DNA of 31,471 nt. Source: Pseudomonadota bacterium (lineage in GTDB: Bacteria; Desulfobacterota; Desulfarculia; Desulfarculales; Desulfarculaceae). The stretch spans positions 1-31,471 of the forward strand of contig JAHIQI010000073.1 in NCBI GenBank assembly GCA_018902755.1. Direction: 5' to 3'. The translations under genes were made by a program, and so were the position numbers. The notes under the pieces were generated by a model. It worked only from the letters and a program-made list of their open reading frames with translations, was not told the DNA's origin and did no database searches. Each line of letters starts with the position of its first letter. Position 1 is the first letter of the stretch. Below, piece after piece: positions 23,425-31,471 of this stretch.

Positions 23425-25392
23425 ATGAGCGACACGCCGCTGATAGAACTCAAGGGGGTCTTTCGGGAGTACCCTTCCGGCGACGACATGGTCGCGGTGC
23501 TTAGGAACATCGACCTGACCATAGAGCCGGGCGAGATGGTGGCCATTATCGGGACTTCCGGATCGGGCAAGTCCACCCTGATGAACATCCTGGGCTGCCT
23601 GGACCGGCCCACCCAGGGCGTCTACTTGTTTGAGGGCCGTGACACCGGCGCTCTGGACGGCGACGAACTGGCCCGCCTTCGCCGCGAACACTTTGGTTTC
23701 ATCTTCCAGCGCTACCACTTGCTCAGCGACCTCACCGCCGTGGGCAACGTGGAGATACCGGCCATATACGCCGGTCGTGAGCGCGGCCAGCGCCGCGAAC
23801 GGGGCAAGTCCCTGCTGCGCCGCCTGGGGCTGGCCGACCGCTTCAACTACCGGCCCGGCCAGCTCTCCGGCGGCCAGCAGCAGCGGGTGAGCATAGCCCG
23901 GGCCCTGATGAACGGCGGCCACATGATCCTGGCCGACGAACCCACGGGAGCCCTGGACCGGCGCAGCGGCCTGGAGATGATGGCCCTGTTGGAAGAGCTG
24001 CACGCCGAGGGGCACACCGTGGTGATCGTGACCCACGACTCCCAGGTGGCGGCCCATGCCCAGAGAATCATCGAACTAAGCGACGGGAAGATCATCTCCG
24101 ATAAGCCGGCGGAAAACGCCAGGCCTTCCTCGCCGCACGCTCACAAGGTGACTCCCGCGCCGCTCAAGAAGGGCGCGCACGCCTGGCGCTCCATGGGGGA
24201 CCAGTTCACCGAGGCCATGCGCATGGCGCTTTTGGCCATGGCCACACACCGCCTGCGCACCTTTCTGACCATGTTGGGCATCATCATCGGCATCGCCTCG
24301 GTGGTTTCGGTGGTGGCCCTGGGCGAGGGCTCGCGCCAGCGCATCCTCAAGGACATCAGCTCCATCGGCACCAACACCATCGAGGTGTTTCCGGGCAAGG
24401 ACTTCGGAGACGAGCGTAGCGGAAAAATCGAAACCCTGGTGCCGCACGATGCGGACGCCTTGGAAGCGCAACCCTACGTGGACAGCGTGACCGCCAAGCT
24501 GTCCAAGACCGCCAGCCTGCGTTACCGCAACCTGTCGCTGTCCGGCTCCATCCAAGGGGTGGGGGACCAATACTTTCGAGTGCGGGGTTACGAGTTGGCC
24601 ATGGGGCGGTTTTTCGACCGGGCCGACGTGCAGAAATTGGCCCAGGACGTGGTGATCGACTATAACACCCTTAAGAAGCTGTTTGGCCTGGACGCCAATC
24701 CAGTGGGCAAGGTCATTATTTTGGGCACCGTGCCCGCCCGGGTGGTGGGGGTCACCAAGGAGAAGCAGTCCGCCTTTGGCAACAGCGAGAATCTCCAGGT
24801 ATGGGTTCCCTACACCACGGCCATGTGGCGGGTGATCGGCCAGAGCTACCTTAGCTCCATCAACGTGCGAGTCCATGAGCAAGTGGATACAGACGCGGCC
24901 GAGCAGAGCATCATCAAACTGATGACCATGCGGCACGGGCGCAAGGACTTCTTCACTCTCAACACCGACGCCATCCGCCAGACCATAGAGCAGACCACGG
25001 CCACCATGCGTTTGCTCATCTCCATGATCGCCCTCATCTCCCTGGTGGTGGGAGGCATCGGGGTGATGAACATCATGCTGGTGTCGGTGACCGAGCGCAC
25101 CCGGGAGATCGGAGTGCGCATGGCGGTGGGCGCGCGGCGCGGGGACATCATGCGCCAGTTTTTGGTGGAAGCGGTGCTGGTGTGCCTGTGCGGCGGGGTG
25201 CTGGGGGTGCTGCTGGCCCTGTTGGTGGGGGTGGTGTTCTCCTGGGTGGGAAGCAGCTTCAGCATGATCTATTCCACCGCGTCCATCGTGGCGGCCTTTG
25301 CCTGCGCCACCATGGTGGGAGTGGTGTTCGGCTACCTGCCGGCCAAGAATGCGGCCCAACTTGACCCGGTGGAGGCTTTGGCGCGGGAATGA
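23425..25392 (+). CDS. macB: MacB-like ABC exporter (ATPase fused to permease)
   Basis: A 655-residue fusion. The N-terminal ATPase has Walker A GTSGSGKST (43-51), signature LSGGQQQR (147-154) and Walker B ILADEPTGALD. A linker (about 220-265) leads to the MacB_PCD part: TM1 at about 275-300 (LRTFLTMLGIIIGIASVVSVVAL), a large periplasmic domain (300-525), and three C-terminal helices (SMIALISLVVGGIGVMNIMLVSV, LVCLCGGVLGVLLALLVGVVF and a last one near 620-640), then LPAKNAAQLDPVEALARE. MacB exports macrolides, toxins or envelope peptides by a mechanotransmission cycle. Its stop overlaps the ATG of the outer-membrane gene (ATGA). Confidence 0.95.
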   Translation: MSDTPLIELKGVFREYPSGDDMVAVLRNIDLTIEPGEMVAIIGTSGSGKSTLMNILGCLDRPTQGVYLFEGRDTGALDGDELARLRREHFGFIFQRYHLLSDLTAVGNVEIPAIYAGRERGQRRERGKSLLRRLGLADRFNYRPGQLSGGQQQRVSIARALMNGGHMILADEPTGALDRRSGLEMMALLEELHAEGHTVVIVTHDSQVAAHAQRIIELSDGKIISDKPAENARPSSPHAHKVTPAPLKKGAHAWRSMGDQFTEAMRMALLAMATHRLRTFLTMLGIIIGIASVVSVVALGEGSRQRILKDISSIGTNTIEVFPGKDFGDERSGKIETLVPHDADALEAQPYVDSVTAKLSKTASLRYRNLSLSGSIQGVGDQYFRVRGYELAMGRFFDRADVQKLAQDVVIDYNTLKKLFGLDANPVGKVIILGTVPARVVGVTKEKQSAFGNSENLQVWVPYTTAMWRVIGQSYLSSINVRVHEQVDTDAAEQSIIKLMTMRHGRKDFFTLNTDAIRQTIEQTTATMRLLISMIALISLVVGGIGVMNIMLVSVTERTREIGVRMAVGARRGDIMRQFLVEAVLVCLCGGVLGVLLALLVGVVFSWVGSSFSMIYSTASIVAAFACATMVGVVFGYLPAKNAAQLDPVEALARE

Positions 25393-26921
25393 AAATGAAA
25401 TCACGCATACTTCGTTTGACGGCCCTGCTGCTTTTGATATCGCTTTTGGCTGGCTGCGGCGCGGCCACGACTTCGCCATACCAGCGGCCGGAGCTGAACA
25501 TGCCCGGGGCGTGGCAAGGCGACAAGGCGGACGAGGCCGGGCAAAAGGACGCCAGCGCCGCCGCCAAGAGCAAAAACGCCGAGGTCTTGCAAGGCCTCAG
25601 CCCCGAGTCTCTGGCCACGCGGGCCTTGGGGTTCCATGAACCTGAGCTGGGGCGTTTGCTGGCCGCGGTTATGGAGCGCAACAACGACCTGGCCGCGGCG
25701 GCCTATACCGTGCGCCAGGCCCGGCTCACCGCGGGCCTGAAGGCTGATGCCCTCATGCCCACGGCCAGTGCTGAGATCAACGGAGAGTACAGCAAGAAAC
25801 TGGACAAGTCCGGCAGCGACGTTTCCCACTCGGTCAGCGGCAGCTTGGCTTACGAGGTGGATTTGTGGGGGAAGCTGGCCAAGGAGCGGGACATGGCCAC
25901 CTGGGAGGCGGATGCCACCGAGGAGGACCTCAGAGCCACGGCCCTGTCTCTTATCGGCACCACGGCGGAGCTGTATTTCAACATCGCCTACCTGAACGAA
26001 AGCATCGCCTTGGGACAGGCCAGCATAACCCGCGGCGTCAAAACCCTGGACCTGGCCCAGGTGCGCTACGGCGTGGGGGCTGACAACAGCTTGGACGTGC
26101 TCCAGGCCAAGCGCGACCTGGCCAAGCTGCGGGCCAACCAGGAAGACTTGCTGCGCCAACTGGCCGTAAAACGCACCGCCCTGGCCGTGCTGTTGGATGG
26201 GCCGCCCGAGGGGGTGCTCACCGACCCCAAAAACTTGCCGCGTGGCACTCTGCCCACGGTGCAGGAGGGCTTGCCCGCCGAGGTCCTGGGACGGCGTCCC
26301 GACCTGAGGGCCGCGGAGATAAGGCTGCGCAAGGCGCTGCTCAACGTGGACGTGAAACGCGTCAGCTATTATCCGACCTTCACGCTCACCGGCACCCTGG
26401 GCTCCACCAGCTCGGCCTTGGTCGAGGTGGTGCAGAACCCGGTGGCCGCCTTGTTGGCTGGCGTCACCTTGCCTTTCCTGCAATGGAACGAAATGAAGCT
26501 CAACATCAAGCTGGCCAAGGCCGAGTACGAGCAATCGGTGGTGGAGTTTCGCCAGGCACTTTACGAGGCGCTCAAAGAGGTGGAGGACGCCCTGTCCTCC
26601 CGCCAATACTACGCCGCCCAGGGCGCCAAGCTGGCCGAGGCCTTGGATTCCGCCACCAAGGTGGAGAGACTATATGAGGACCGTTACCGCCTGGGCGCGG
26701 ACACCATGCAGAACTGGCTGGACGCCCAGGAAAGCCGCCAGGACACGGAAACCTCCCTGCTGGCTAATCGGCTCAATCGCCTGATCAACTATGTGACCCT
26801 GTATCAGGCTTTGGGTGGCGAGCCCATCAAGCCCGTAAAGCAGGCGAAGTCCACTAAAACAATCACCCCGAGCCCTGGCCTGGTGGCCAGCACCAATTTA
26901 CGTAGCTCCGCAACTCATTGA
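25389..26921 (+). CDS. TolC-like outer-membrane efflux lipoprotein (NodT/OprM type)
   Basis: A 510-residue outer-membrane factor. The signal peptide ends in lipobox L-L-A-G-C with lipidated C23 (LLLLISLLAGCG). The body has the two repeated OEP motifs: helical parts NNDLAAAAYTVRQARLTAGLKADALMPTASAEINGEY and the second copy LGRRPDLRAAEIRLRKALLNVDVKRVSYYPTFTLTGTLG, followed by VEFRQALYEALKEVEDALSSR. It overlaps macB by 4 nt and so completes a tripartite MacA-MacB-TolC-like exporter. The tail after about 475 is Lys/Pro/Thr-rich and poorly conserved. Confidence 0.93.
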   Translation: MKMKSRILRLTALLLLISLLAGCGAATTSPYQRPELNMPGAWQGDKADEAGQKDASAAAKSKNAEVLQGLSPESLATRALGFHEPELGRLLAAVMERNNDLAAAAYTVRQARLTAGLKADALMPTASAEINGEYSKKLDKSGSDVSHSVSGSLAYEVDLWGKLAKERDMATWEADATEEDLRATALSLIGTTAELYFNIAYLNESIALGQASITRGVKTLDLAQVRYGVGADNSLDVLQAKRDLAKLRANQEDLLRQLAVKRTALAVLLDGPPEGVLTDPKNLPRGTLPTVQEGLPAEVLGRRPDLRAAEIRLRKALLNVDVKRVSYYPTFTLTGTLGSTSSALVEVVQNPVAALLAGVTLPFLQWNEMKLNIKLAKAEYEQSVVEFRQALYEALKEVEDALSSRQYYAAQGAKLAEALDSATKVERLYEDRYRLGADTMQNWLDAQESRQDTETSLLANRLNRLINYVTLYQALGGEPIKPVKQAKSTKTITPSPGLVASTNLRSSATH

Positions 26922-27142
26922 TCCTTTGCGTGAATTAAGGTGCGTATCCGGTAACGCCGTCAGGCCGGGCTCGAGGGTGATTTCCACGGCCACGAGATTT
27001 ATATCGCCATGCGTTTATATCGTGAAGTCCAGCCCGATAGTTAAACAGACCCTGCACCGTAACTGGGCTGCGTCTAAAAGTCATTTGAGTGGCTTTGTCC
27101 CATGACTCGGCTCCGAGGATGCAAATCAGGAAACATCCTTAA

Positions 27143-27182
27143 CCAAAAAAAAGAGGGCGCAGCCATGTGGCTGAGCCCTCTT
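27143..27182 (-). terminator. Strong hairpin terminator, best on the minus strand
   Basis: Arms 27151-27165 and 27168-27182 pair at 14 of 15 positions (tight CATG loop). On the plus strand the tail is only TTGATATTGTG, but on the minus strand the stem is followed by a T-run complementary to the A-run at 27145-27152. It could end the exporter operon and, more effectively, a minus-strand transcript arriving from the right. Confidence 0.65.
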
Positions 27183-27362
27183 GATATTGTGAACCTTGTA
27201 GCCAAAAATTTACAGGATGGCCTGAAAAACTTAAGGCTTGCGGTTTATTAGTAAGAGATATCAAATAGTTGAGGCCTAGGGTCTGTCGCAAGGGCTCTGC
27301 CATCAGACAGTCATGCCCACTAGTCCACTCAGAAATTTTCTTGTGAATGATTCCCGATTCGC

Positions 27363-27391
27363 TTGACAGGTATCCGACTAGGTGTTACGTA
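27363..27391 (+). promoter_or_regulatory. Candidate promoter of the MarR-family gene
   Basis: A perfect TTGACA (27363-27368) is followed after 17 nt by TACGTA, a poor -10; TATTCT at 27390 is an alternative with too wide a gap. The palindrome at 27400 would overlap the start of transcription, which fits autorepression. Confidence 0.32.
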
Positions 27392-27399
27392 TTCTAAAC

Positions 27400-27413
27400 T
27401 TTAGTGAACTAAA
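27400..27413. promoter_or_regulatory. Palindrome upstream of the MarR-family gene, probable operator
   Basis: TTTAGTGAACTAAA is a perfect 6-2-6 inverted repeat 58 nt upstream of the regulator's ATG. MarR proteins normally bind such AT-rich dyads of 13-20 bp that overlap their own promoter. Confidence 0.58.
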
Positions 27414-27471
27414 TAATTATCTCGGTTTTCTCAAGCGAACAGCCTCGCTTGGCCGGGATAAGTGAGTTTAG

Positions 27472-27984
27472 ATGTCCACTGACGAAAACATCCTGCGCTC
27501 TATCCGGCGCATAATCCGGGCAACCGACCTGCACAGCCGCCGCCTGGCCAGCGAACATCGATTGACCACGCCTCAGTTGCTGTGCCTGCGTCTGTTGGCC
27601 CAGGAGGGACCCCTGACCCCTGGGGCGGTGGCCAAAGAGATGTATTTGAGCCAGGCCACGGTGACCGGAATTTTGGACCGTCTTGAAAAGCGTCGCTTGG
27701 TGGAACGCAGGCGCGACCAGGCGGATCGCCGGAAGGTGAGTCTTCACTTAACCCAAGAAGGCATTACCGCAGTCAAGCAGGCGCCCCTGCCCCTGCATGA
27801 ACGCTTCGCTTCCCGGTTGGAAGCCTTGACCGCCGCCGAGAGGGACGAGATCGAGCGAGTGTTGGACAAGGTGGTGGAATTGATGGAAGCCCAAGAGGTT
27901 GACGCCGCGCCCTTGATCGCCCCCGGCGATCTGGGAGCCTCGGCGAAGACAGGCCAAGACAAAGACGAATCAGAACCGAACTAG
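27472..27984 (+). CDS. MarR-family transcriptional regulator
   Basis: A 170-residue protein: a dimerisation helix, then the winged HTH LTPGAVAKEMYLSQATVTGILDRLEKRRLVERRRDQADRRKVSLHLTQEG with the Asp-Arg-Arg wing, then a long C-terminal helix and a polar tail after about 145. It resembles the EctR/CosR subgroup that controls compatible-solute genes, an inference supported by the betaine importer 362 nt downstream in the same direction. ATG 27472 has only a weak ribosome site. Likely autoregulated through the palindrome at 27400-27413. Confidence 0.9.
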   Translation: MSTDENILRSIRRIIRATDLHSRRLASEHRLTTPQLLCLRLLAQEGPLTPGAVAKEMYLSQATVTGILDRLEKRRLVERRRDQADRRKVSLHLTQEGITAVKQAPLPLHERFASRLEALTAAERDEIERVLDKVVELMEAQEVDAAPLIAPGDLGASAKTGQDKDESEPN

Positions 27985-28141
27985 CCCCCATTTTACTATG
28001 ATGCTCAACCAACCCACATTCTCCTCCTGCTCTCAAGGCCGCCCTGGCGACAAAGTCTTTAGAGGCTGCTACTCCTGGCGTCACACCTGGCAAGGCTGCA
28101 CCTATCTAATCATCGACTGACAACCCTGTTCTCATTTCACA

Positions 28142-28164
28142 GGCGACCCTTTTTAAGGGTCGCC
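28142..28164 (+). terminator. Perfect hairpin between the MarR gene and proV (possible terminator)
   Basis: GGCGACCCTT and AAGGGTCGCC (10 perfect pairs) flank a TTT loop. The following bases (AGGTCTATTTGGTTTT) are only partly T-rich, so termination may be incomplete. The rest of 27985-28346 holds no convincing gene or promoter; a 40-codon open frame there lacks a ribosome site. Confidence 0.45.
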
Positions 28165-28346
28165 AGGTCTATTTGGTTTTGGAAAAACGACGATGCGCTA
28201 TCGGAGAAATTTGGCTGCTGAGAAGCCATACATAGAAATATTGAGCTAGTTGCCGGCCAACAACGGCGGCAGCGAAGAAGTAAACCGAGTATTCGCAGAC
28301 CGGTGAGCAGGACGGCGCGGATTAACTTACACAGACAAGAGGAACC

Positions 28347-29555
28347 ATGACGGAAAAAATCAGAGTCGAAGGACTTTACAAGATTTTCGGTCCGAACCCT
28401 CGAGAAGGTCTGCGCCTTTGCCGGGAAGGCCTATCCAAAGAGGAAATTCAGGAAAAGACCGGGCTCACCGTAGGCGTGCAAGACGCCAACTTCAGCATCA
28501 ACGAGGGTGAGATTTTCGTGATCATGGGTCTTTCCGGATCGGGAAAGTCCACCATCGTGCGCATGTTCAACCGGCTCATACCCCCCACCGCGGGCAAGGT
28601 GATCGCCGATGGCGCGGACGTGACCGCGATGCGTCAGGACGAGCTGGTGCAATTTCGCCTGCACAACATGAGCATGGTTTTCCAGTCGTTTGCCTTGATG
28701 CCCCACATGACGGTCCTGGAAAACGCGTCCTTCGGCCTGGAGTTGGCCGGTGTGGGCAAGAAAAAGCGCCACGCACGCGCCATGCAAGCCCTGGAGCAGG
28801 TGGGGCTTGCCGGCTGGGAAGATTCCTTTCCAAAGCAGCTGAGCGGCGGCATGCAGCAAAGAGTGGGGCTGGCCCGCGGCCTGGCCGTGGACCCCGCCAT
28901 CTTGCTCATGGACGAAGCATTCAGCGCCTTGGACCCTTTGATCCGCACCGAGATGCAAGACGAGTTGCTGCGTCTTCAGGAAAAAGATCAGCGGACCATC
29001 ATCTTCATCAGCCACGACCTGGACGAGGCGTTTCGCATCGGAGACCGCATCGCCATCATGGAAGGCGGCCGTGTGATCCAGGTGGGCACGCCCGAGGAAA
29101 TTCTTCAGCACCCCGCCGACGATTACGTAAGGGCCTTTTTCCGGGGGGTGGACCCCACCAACGTCATTTCGGTGGGGGATATCGTGCGCGACTCCTATCC
29201 CACCATCATCCAGACCAAGAAGGGCAGTTTGCGCACGAGCCACGAATACCTGAGCCAGCACGAACGCGACTACGGTTATGTGCTCAACGCCGACCGCAAG
29301 TATCTGGGGACAGTTTCGACCTCTTCCCTGGCCCGTGCCATCGAAGAGGGCAGCCCCGACAGTCCACTGCAACAGGCTTTCATCAAAGACGCCGCCACAG
29401 TGCAAGTTGACGCCACCATGCAGGAGGTGCTTCCCCTGGTGGCCTCCCACGACTGGCCGGTTCCGGTGGTGGACGAAAACAACAACTACAAGGGCGTGGT
29501 CACCAAATACCGCTTCCTCAAGACCTTGCACCGTTCCGAGGAAGCAGCCGCCTGA
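28347..29555 (+). CDS. proV: Glycine betaine/proline ABC transporter ATPase (ProV type)
   Basis: A 402-residue ATPase with the ProV lead sequence VEGLYKIFGPNPREGLRLCREGLSKEEIQEKTG. Walker A is GLSGSGKST (61-69), the signature LSGGMQQRVGLARGLA begins at 165, and Walker B is ILLMDEAFSALDPLIR. Two CBS domains follow (about 280-395), the ionic-strength sensors of this family. It energises osmoprotectant uptake. AGAGGAACC precedes the ATG. proW starts 18 nt later. Confidence 0.96.
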   Translation: MTEKIRVEGLYKIFGPNPREGLRLCREGLSKEEIQEKTGLTVGVQDANFSINEGEIFVIMGLSGSGKSTIVRMFNRLIPPTAGKVIADGADVTAMRQDELVQFRLHNMSMVFQSFALMPHMTVLENASFGLELAGVGKKKRHARAMQALEQVGLAGWEDSFPKQLSGGMQQRVGLARGLAVDPAILLMDEAFSALDPLIRTEMQDELLRLQEKDQRTIIFISHDLDEAFRIGDRIAIMEGGRVIQVGTPEEILQHPADDYVRAFFRGVDPTNVISVGDIVRDSYPTIIQTKKGSLRTSHEYLSQHERDYGYVLNADRKYLGTVSTSSLARAIEEGSPDSPLQQAFIKDAATVQVDATMQEVLPLVASHDWPVPVVDENNNYKGVVTKYRFLKTLHRSEEAAA

Positions 29556-29573
29556 TATCCGGAGATGAGCAGA

Positions 29574-30410
29574 ATGTTCGAAGAACAAGTCATACCGTTG
29601 GACGCCTGGGTCTCCCAGATCGTGGACTGGCTGGTGAACAACTACCGGGATTTCTTCCAAACCATCAAATGGCCGGTGGAGCAAACCTTAATAGGCTTTG
29701 ACCAGGGGCTCAACGCTCTGCCCCCCTGGCTGGTGATCTTGGCCTTCGCCTATGTGGCCTGGCGCTTTTCGGGGGTGTGGTTGGCCCTGTTCACTGCGGC
29801 CAGCCTGGTGTTCATAGGCCTGCTTGGGCTTTGGGAGGACACCATGACCACCCTGGCCATGGTGGTTTCGGCGGTCATTTTCTGCGCCGCCGTCGGGCTT
29901 CCCCTGGGCATCATGGCCGCCCGTAGCGACAGGTTCGACACATACCTGAGGCCCATCCTGGACGCCATGCAAACCACGCCCGCGTTCGTATATCTGGTGC
30001 CCATCGTCATGTTGTTTTCAGTGGGCAACGTGGCCGGCGTGCTGGCGACCATCATATTCGCTCTGCCGCCGATCATTCGTCTGACCAACCTGGGCATCCG
30101 CCAGGTGCCCCAGGAACTGGTGGAGGCGGGACAGGCCTTCGGGGGCACCCGCTGGCAAGTTTTGCGCAAGGTGCAGGTGCCCATCGCCCTGCCCACCATT
30201 CTGGCCGGGCTCAACCAGACCATCATGATGGCCCTTTCCATGGTGGTCATAGCCGCGCTTATCGGGGCCGGTGGGCTGGGCTCCCCGGTGGTCCTAGGGC
30301 TCAACACCCTGGACATCGGCCGGGCGGTCATCGGCGGCATCGGCATCGTTTTCATGGCCATGGTCCTGGACCGGATAACCCAATCAATGGCCAACCGGAA
30401 TCAACCTTAA
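29574..30410 (+). CDS. proW: Glycine betaine/proline ABC transporter permease (ProW type)
   Basis: A 278-residue inner-membrane permease. It starts with EEQVIPLDAWVSQIVDWLVNNYRDFFQ, as in ProW, and has about seven hydrophobic helices. The ATPase-contact EAA loop is VPQELVEAGQAFGGTRWQVLRKVQVPIALPTILAGLNQTIMMALSMVVIAALIGAGGLG. ATG 29574 is chosen because GGAG (29561-29564) then lies 9 nt away; ATG 29565 directly abuts it. It is 85 nt before proX. Confidence 0.95.
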   Translation: MFEEQVIPLDAWVSQIVDWLVNNYRDFFQTIKWPVEQTLIGFDQGLNALPPWLVILAFAYVAWRFSGVWLALFTAASLVFIGLLGLWEDTMTTLAMVVSAVIFCAAVGLPLGIMAARSDRFDTYLRPILDAMQTTPAFVYLVPIVMLFSVGNVAGVLATIIFALPPIIRLTNLGIRQVPQELVEAGQAFGGTRWQVLRKVQVPIALPTILAGLNQTIMMALSMVVIAALIGAGGLGSPVVLGLNTLDIGRAVIGGIGIVFMAMVLDRITQSMANRNQP

Positions 30411-30447
30411 GCCTAGGGGCAAACCCTTACTGATCATCAATACGATT

Positions 30448-30474
30448 CGCCGGGCAGGGGACCCCTGCCAGGCG
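30448..30474 (+). other. Strong hairpin just ahead of proX
   Basis: GGCAGGGG and CCCCTGCC (30453-30469) pair around a single A, and CGCC/GGCG extend the stem across a G-A mismatch. It sits 10-15 nt upstream of the proX ribosome site (GAGGAGG). No T-run follows. It may stabilise a separate proX mRNA 5' end. Confidence 0.45.
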
Positions 30475-30495
30475 GCATATCCACGAGGAGGATTC

Positions 30496-31380
30496 ATGCG
30501 TTTTGCGAGAATGACCCTAATGCTTGTCCTGGCCCTTTCCCTGCTGGCCGCCATGCCCGCCATGGCCGGCGACAAACCGGGCAAGGGCGTGACCCTTAAA
30601 CCGGCCCGCGCCACCTGGAACACCGGCTTCTTCCAGGAGGCCCTGGTGCGCCGCGCCCTTACCGAACTCGGCTACGAAGTAAAAAAGCCCAAGGACTTGG
30701 CCAACCCCATCTTTTACAAGTCAGTGTCCCTGGGCGACGTGGACTACTGGACCAATGGCTGGTTCCCCATGCACAACGCCCAGATGCCCAAGGACTGGCA
30801 AAAAACCGTGGCCAAGGTCGGCTATGTTGTGAAGGCCGGCGGCCTGCAGGGTTACCTGGTTTCCAAAAAGGCCGCGGAAGAATTAAGCATCAAATCCCTG
30901 GACGACTTCAAACGCCCCGAGGTGGTCGCGGCCTTTGACGCCAACGGCGACGGCAAGGCCGATCTGACCGCGTGTCCTCCCGGCTGGGGCTGCGAAAAAG
31001 CGATCAGGTTCCACCTGGATACCTACAAGCTCAGGAAGTACATCAAGCCCATCAAGGCCTCCTACGCCGCCGGCATGGCCGCCGCCATGGGCCGCTACAA
31101 AAACGGCAAGCCCATTTTCTTCTACACCTGGACCCCCAACTGGACCGTGTACATGCTCAAGCCGGGCAAGGACGTGGTGTGGATCAACGTGCCCAAGATC
31201 GTGCCCAGCGAGGCCCAGAAGGACGCGGTGGACCGCATGACCGTCTCCGGCATCAAGGGCGCGGTCAGCGACCCGGTCAAGCTGGGCTTCGTGGCCAGCG
31301 ACATCCGCATCGTGGCCAACAAGAAATTCCGGTTCATCCGACTAAAGCGTACCGAGTTTGATGGATGGCTTTTATCTTGA
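30496..31380 (+). pseudogene. proX: Glycine betaine/proline-binding protein (ProX type), truncated by an IS
   Basis: A 294-residue reading frame with a signal peptide (cleavage after AMA, about 24) and ProX features in order: GKGVTLKPARATWNTGFFQEALVRRALTELGY, FDANGDGKADLTACPPGWGCEKAI, MGRYKNGKPIFFYTWTPNWTVYMLKPGKDVVW and ASDIRIVANKKF. E. coli ProX goes on for about 65 residues after the equivalent IVANKAW. Here the homology stops at F278 (31329), and the last 16 residues are read from the antisense of an ISL3 transposase end. The C-terminal part of lobe I is therefore missing, so binding is probably lost. GAGGAGG precedes the ATG. Confidence 0.85.
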
Positions 31381-31471
31381 GTTTGAAGAAGTCCATGTCC
31401 CTGAAGCCATATGCTTGCCGTTTCATGGTTTTGATCTTGTTGTTGGTCCCCTCGAGGGGTCCAGTGGAGAT
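31331..31471 (-). mobile_element. ISL3-family insertion sequence, 3' end (runs off the window)
   Basis: The plus-strand sequence from 31331 (GGTTCATCCGACTAAAGCG) is taken as the tip of the element: it begins where ProX homology ends, and its GG-start resembles ISL3-type inverted repeats. The other end and the 8-bp target duplication lie outside the window, so the boundary is approximate to a few bases. Confidence 0.65.
31334..31471 (-). CDS. ISL3-family transposase, C-terminal fragment
   Basis: The minus strand from the window edge to TGA (31336-31334) gives 45 residues in one frame. They include GPLEGTNNKIKTMKRQAYGF, then RDMDFFKLKIKAIHQTRYALVG, the conserved C-terminus of ISL3 (IS204/IS1001/IS1096/IS1165) transposases. 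The N-terminal part lies to the right of the window. It overlaps the 3' end of the proX frame on the opposite strand. Confidence 0.85.
   Translation of the reverse strand: MSTGPLEGTNNKIKTMKRQAYGFRDMDFFKLKIKAIHQTRYALVG

Larger units (their letters stand above)
26922..27471. other. Gene-poor spacer of 550 nt between exporter and MarR gene
   Basis: No convincing gene is present on either strand. A 25-codon stretch ending PDS-stop near 27044 (containing EGDFHGHEIYIAMRLYREV) looks coding-like but has no start, so it may be a remnant. AGGATG-N12-CATCCT at 27116-27139 is a small inverted repeat. The terminator (27151-27182) and the MarR palindrome (27400-27413) are listed separately. The base content is more AT-rich than elsewhere in the window. 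Confidence 0.5.

Noticed and set aside
27998..28120. 40-residue open frame after the MarR gene (MMLNQPTFSS...)
   Set aside because: No ribosome site, no recognisable features and a position in a spacer with terminator-like structure.
31375..31380. The ending FDGW of the proX frame looks like the FDGW near the true ProX C-terminus
   Set aside because: These codons are the exact antisense of the conserved ISL3 transposase end, so the resemblance is coincidental.

Overview
The window looks like a GC-rich, Gram-negative, anaerobic bacterium of the Desulfobacterota (old Deltaproteobacteria, possibly Desulfarculales-like). This is inferred from the gene types: sigma-54 activators, a rubredoxin, a DASS/SLC13 permease, a TRAP transporter with CoA-thioester enzymes, tandem cytidylate-kinase-like proteins and an outer-membrane exporter. 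No 16S rRNA, tRNA or other decisive marker is present. Both ends lie inside insertion-sequence genes (an IS110-type start at 1-42 and an ISL3-type end at 31334-31471), so the window may be a contig that broke at repeats.

Region 1 (1-8260): a sigma-54 activator (220-1602) precedes a run of six genes: universal stress protein, SLC13/DASS permease with RCK_C domains, two tandem cytidylate-kinase-like paralogues with a BON-like tail, a lone receiver and a membrane histidine kinase. A near-consensus -24/-12 promoter (1789-1805) sits just before the stress-protein gene, and a 16-bp inverted repeat lies about 155 bp upstream of it. Activator, promoter and kinase look like one self-contained signalling and transport circuit. 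A solitary rubredoxin with an unusual C-x-C first knuckle follows.

Region 2 (8461-11779): a surface-sugar segment with UDP-galactopyranose mutase, a GT-B glycosyltransferase and a methyltransferase broken by two single-base insertions in homopolymers.

Region 3 (11803-19688): an XRE-type regulator on the minus strand diverges from a catabolic operon: enoyl-CoA-hydratase family, family III CoA-transferase, CitE-like lyase, three-subunit TRAP transporter and a cupin. An AT-rich 28-bp palindrome sits beside the promoter. Together the genes suggest uptake of an organic acid, activation to a CoA thioester, hydration and C-C cleavage. Itaconate, mesaconate or citramalate to acetyl-CoA plus pyruvate is one possible route. 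A strong intrinsic terminator closes the operon.

Region 4 (19848-26921): a CpxRA-like two-component system diverges from a MacA-MacB-TolC-type exporter operon. A Cpx-type direct repeat (GTAAA-N6-GTAAA on the minus strand) lies between them. MacA carries a polyserine insertion.

Region 5 (26922-31471): a 550-nt gene-poor spacer with a hairpin terminator, a MarR-family regulator with its own palindrome, then a glycine-betaine/proline ABC importer (proV, proW, proX). proX is cut near its 3' end by the ISL3-type element, so this copy of the importer probably lacks a functional binding protein.
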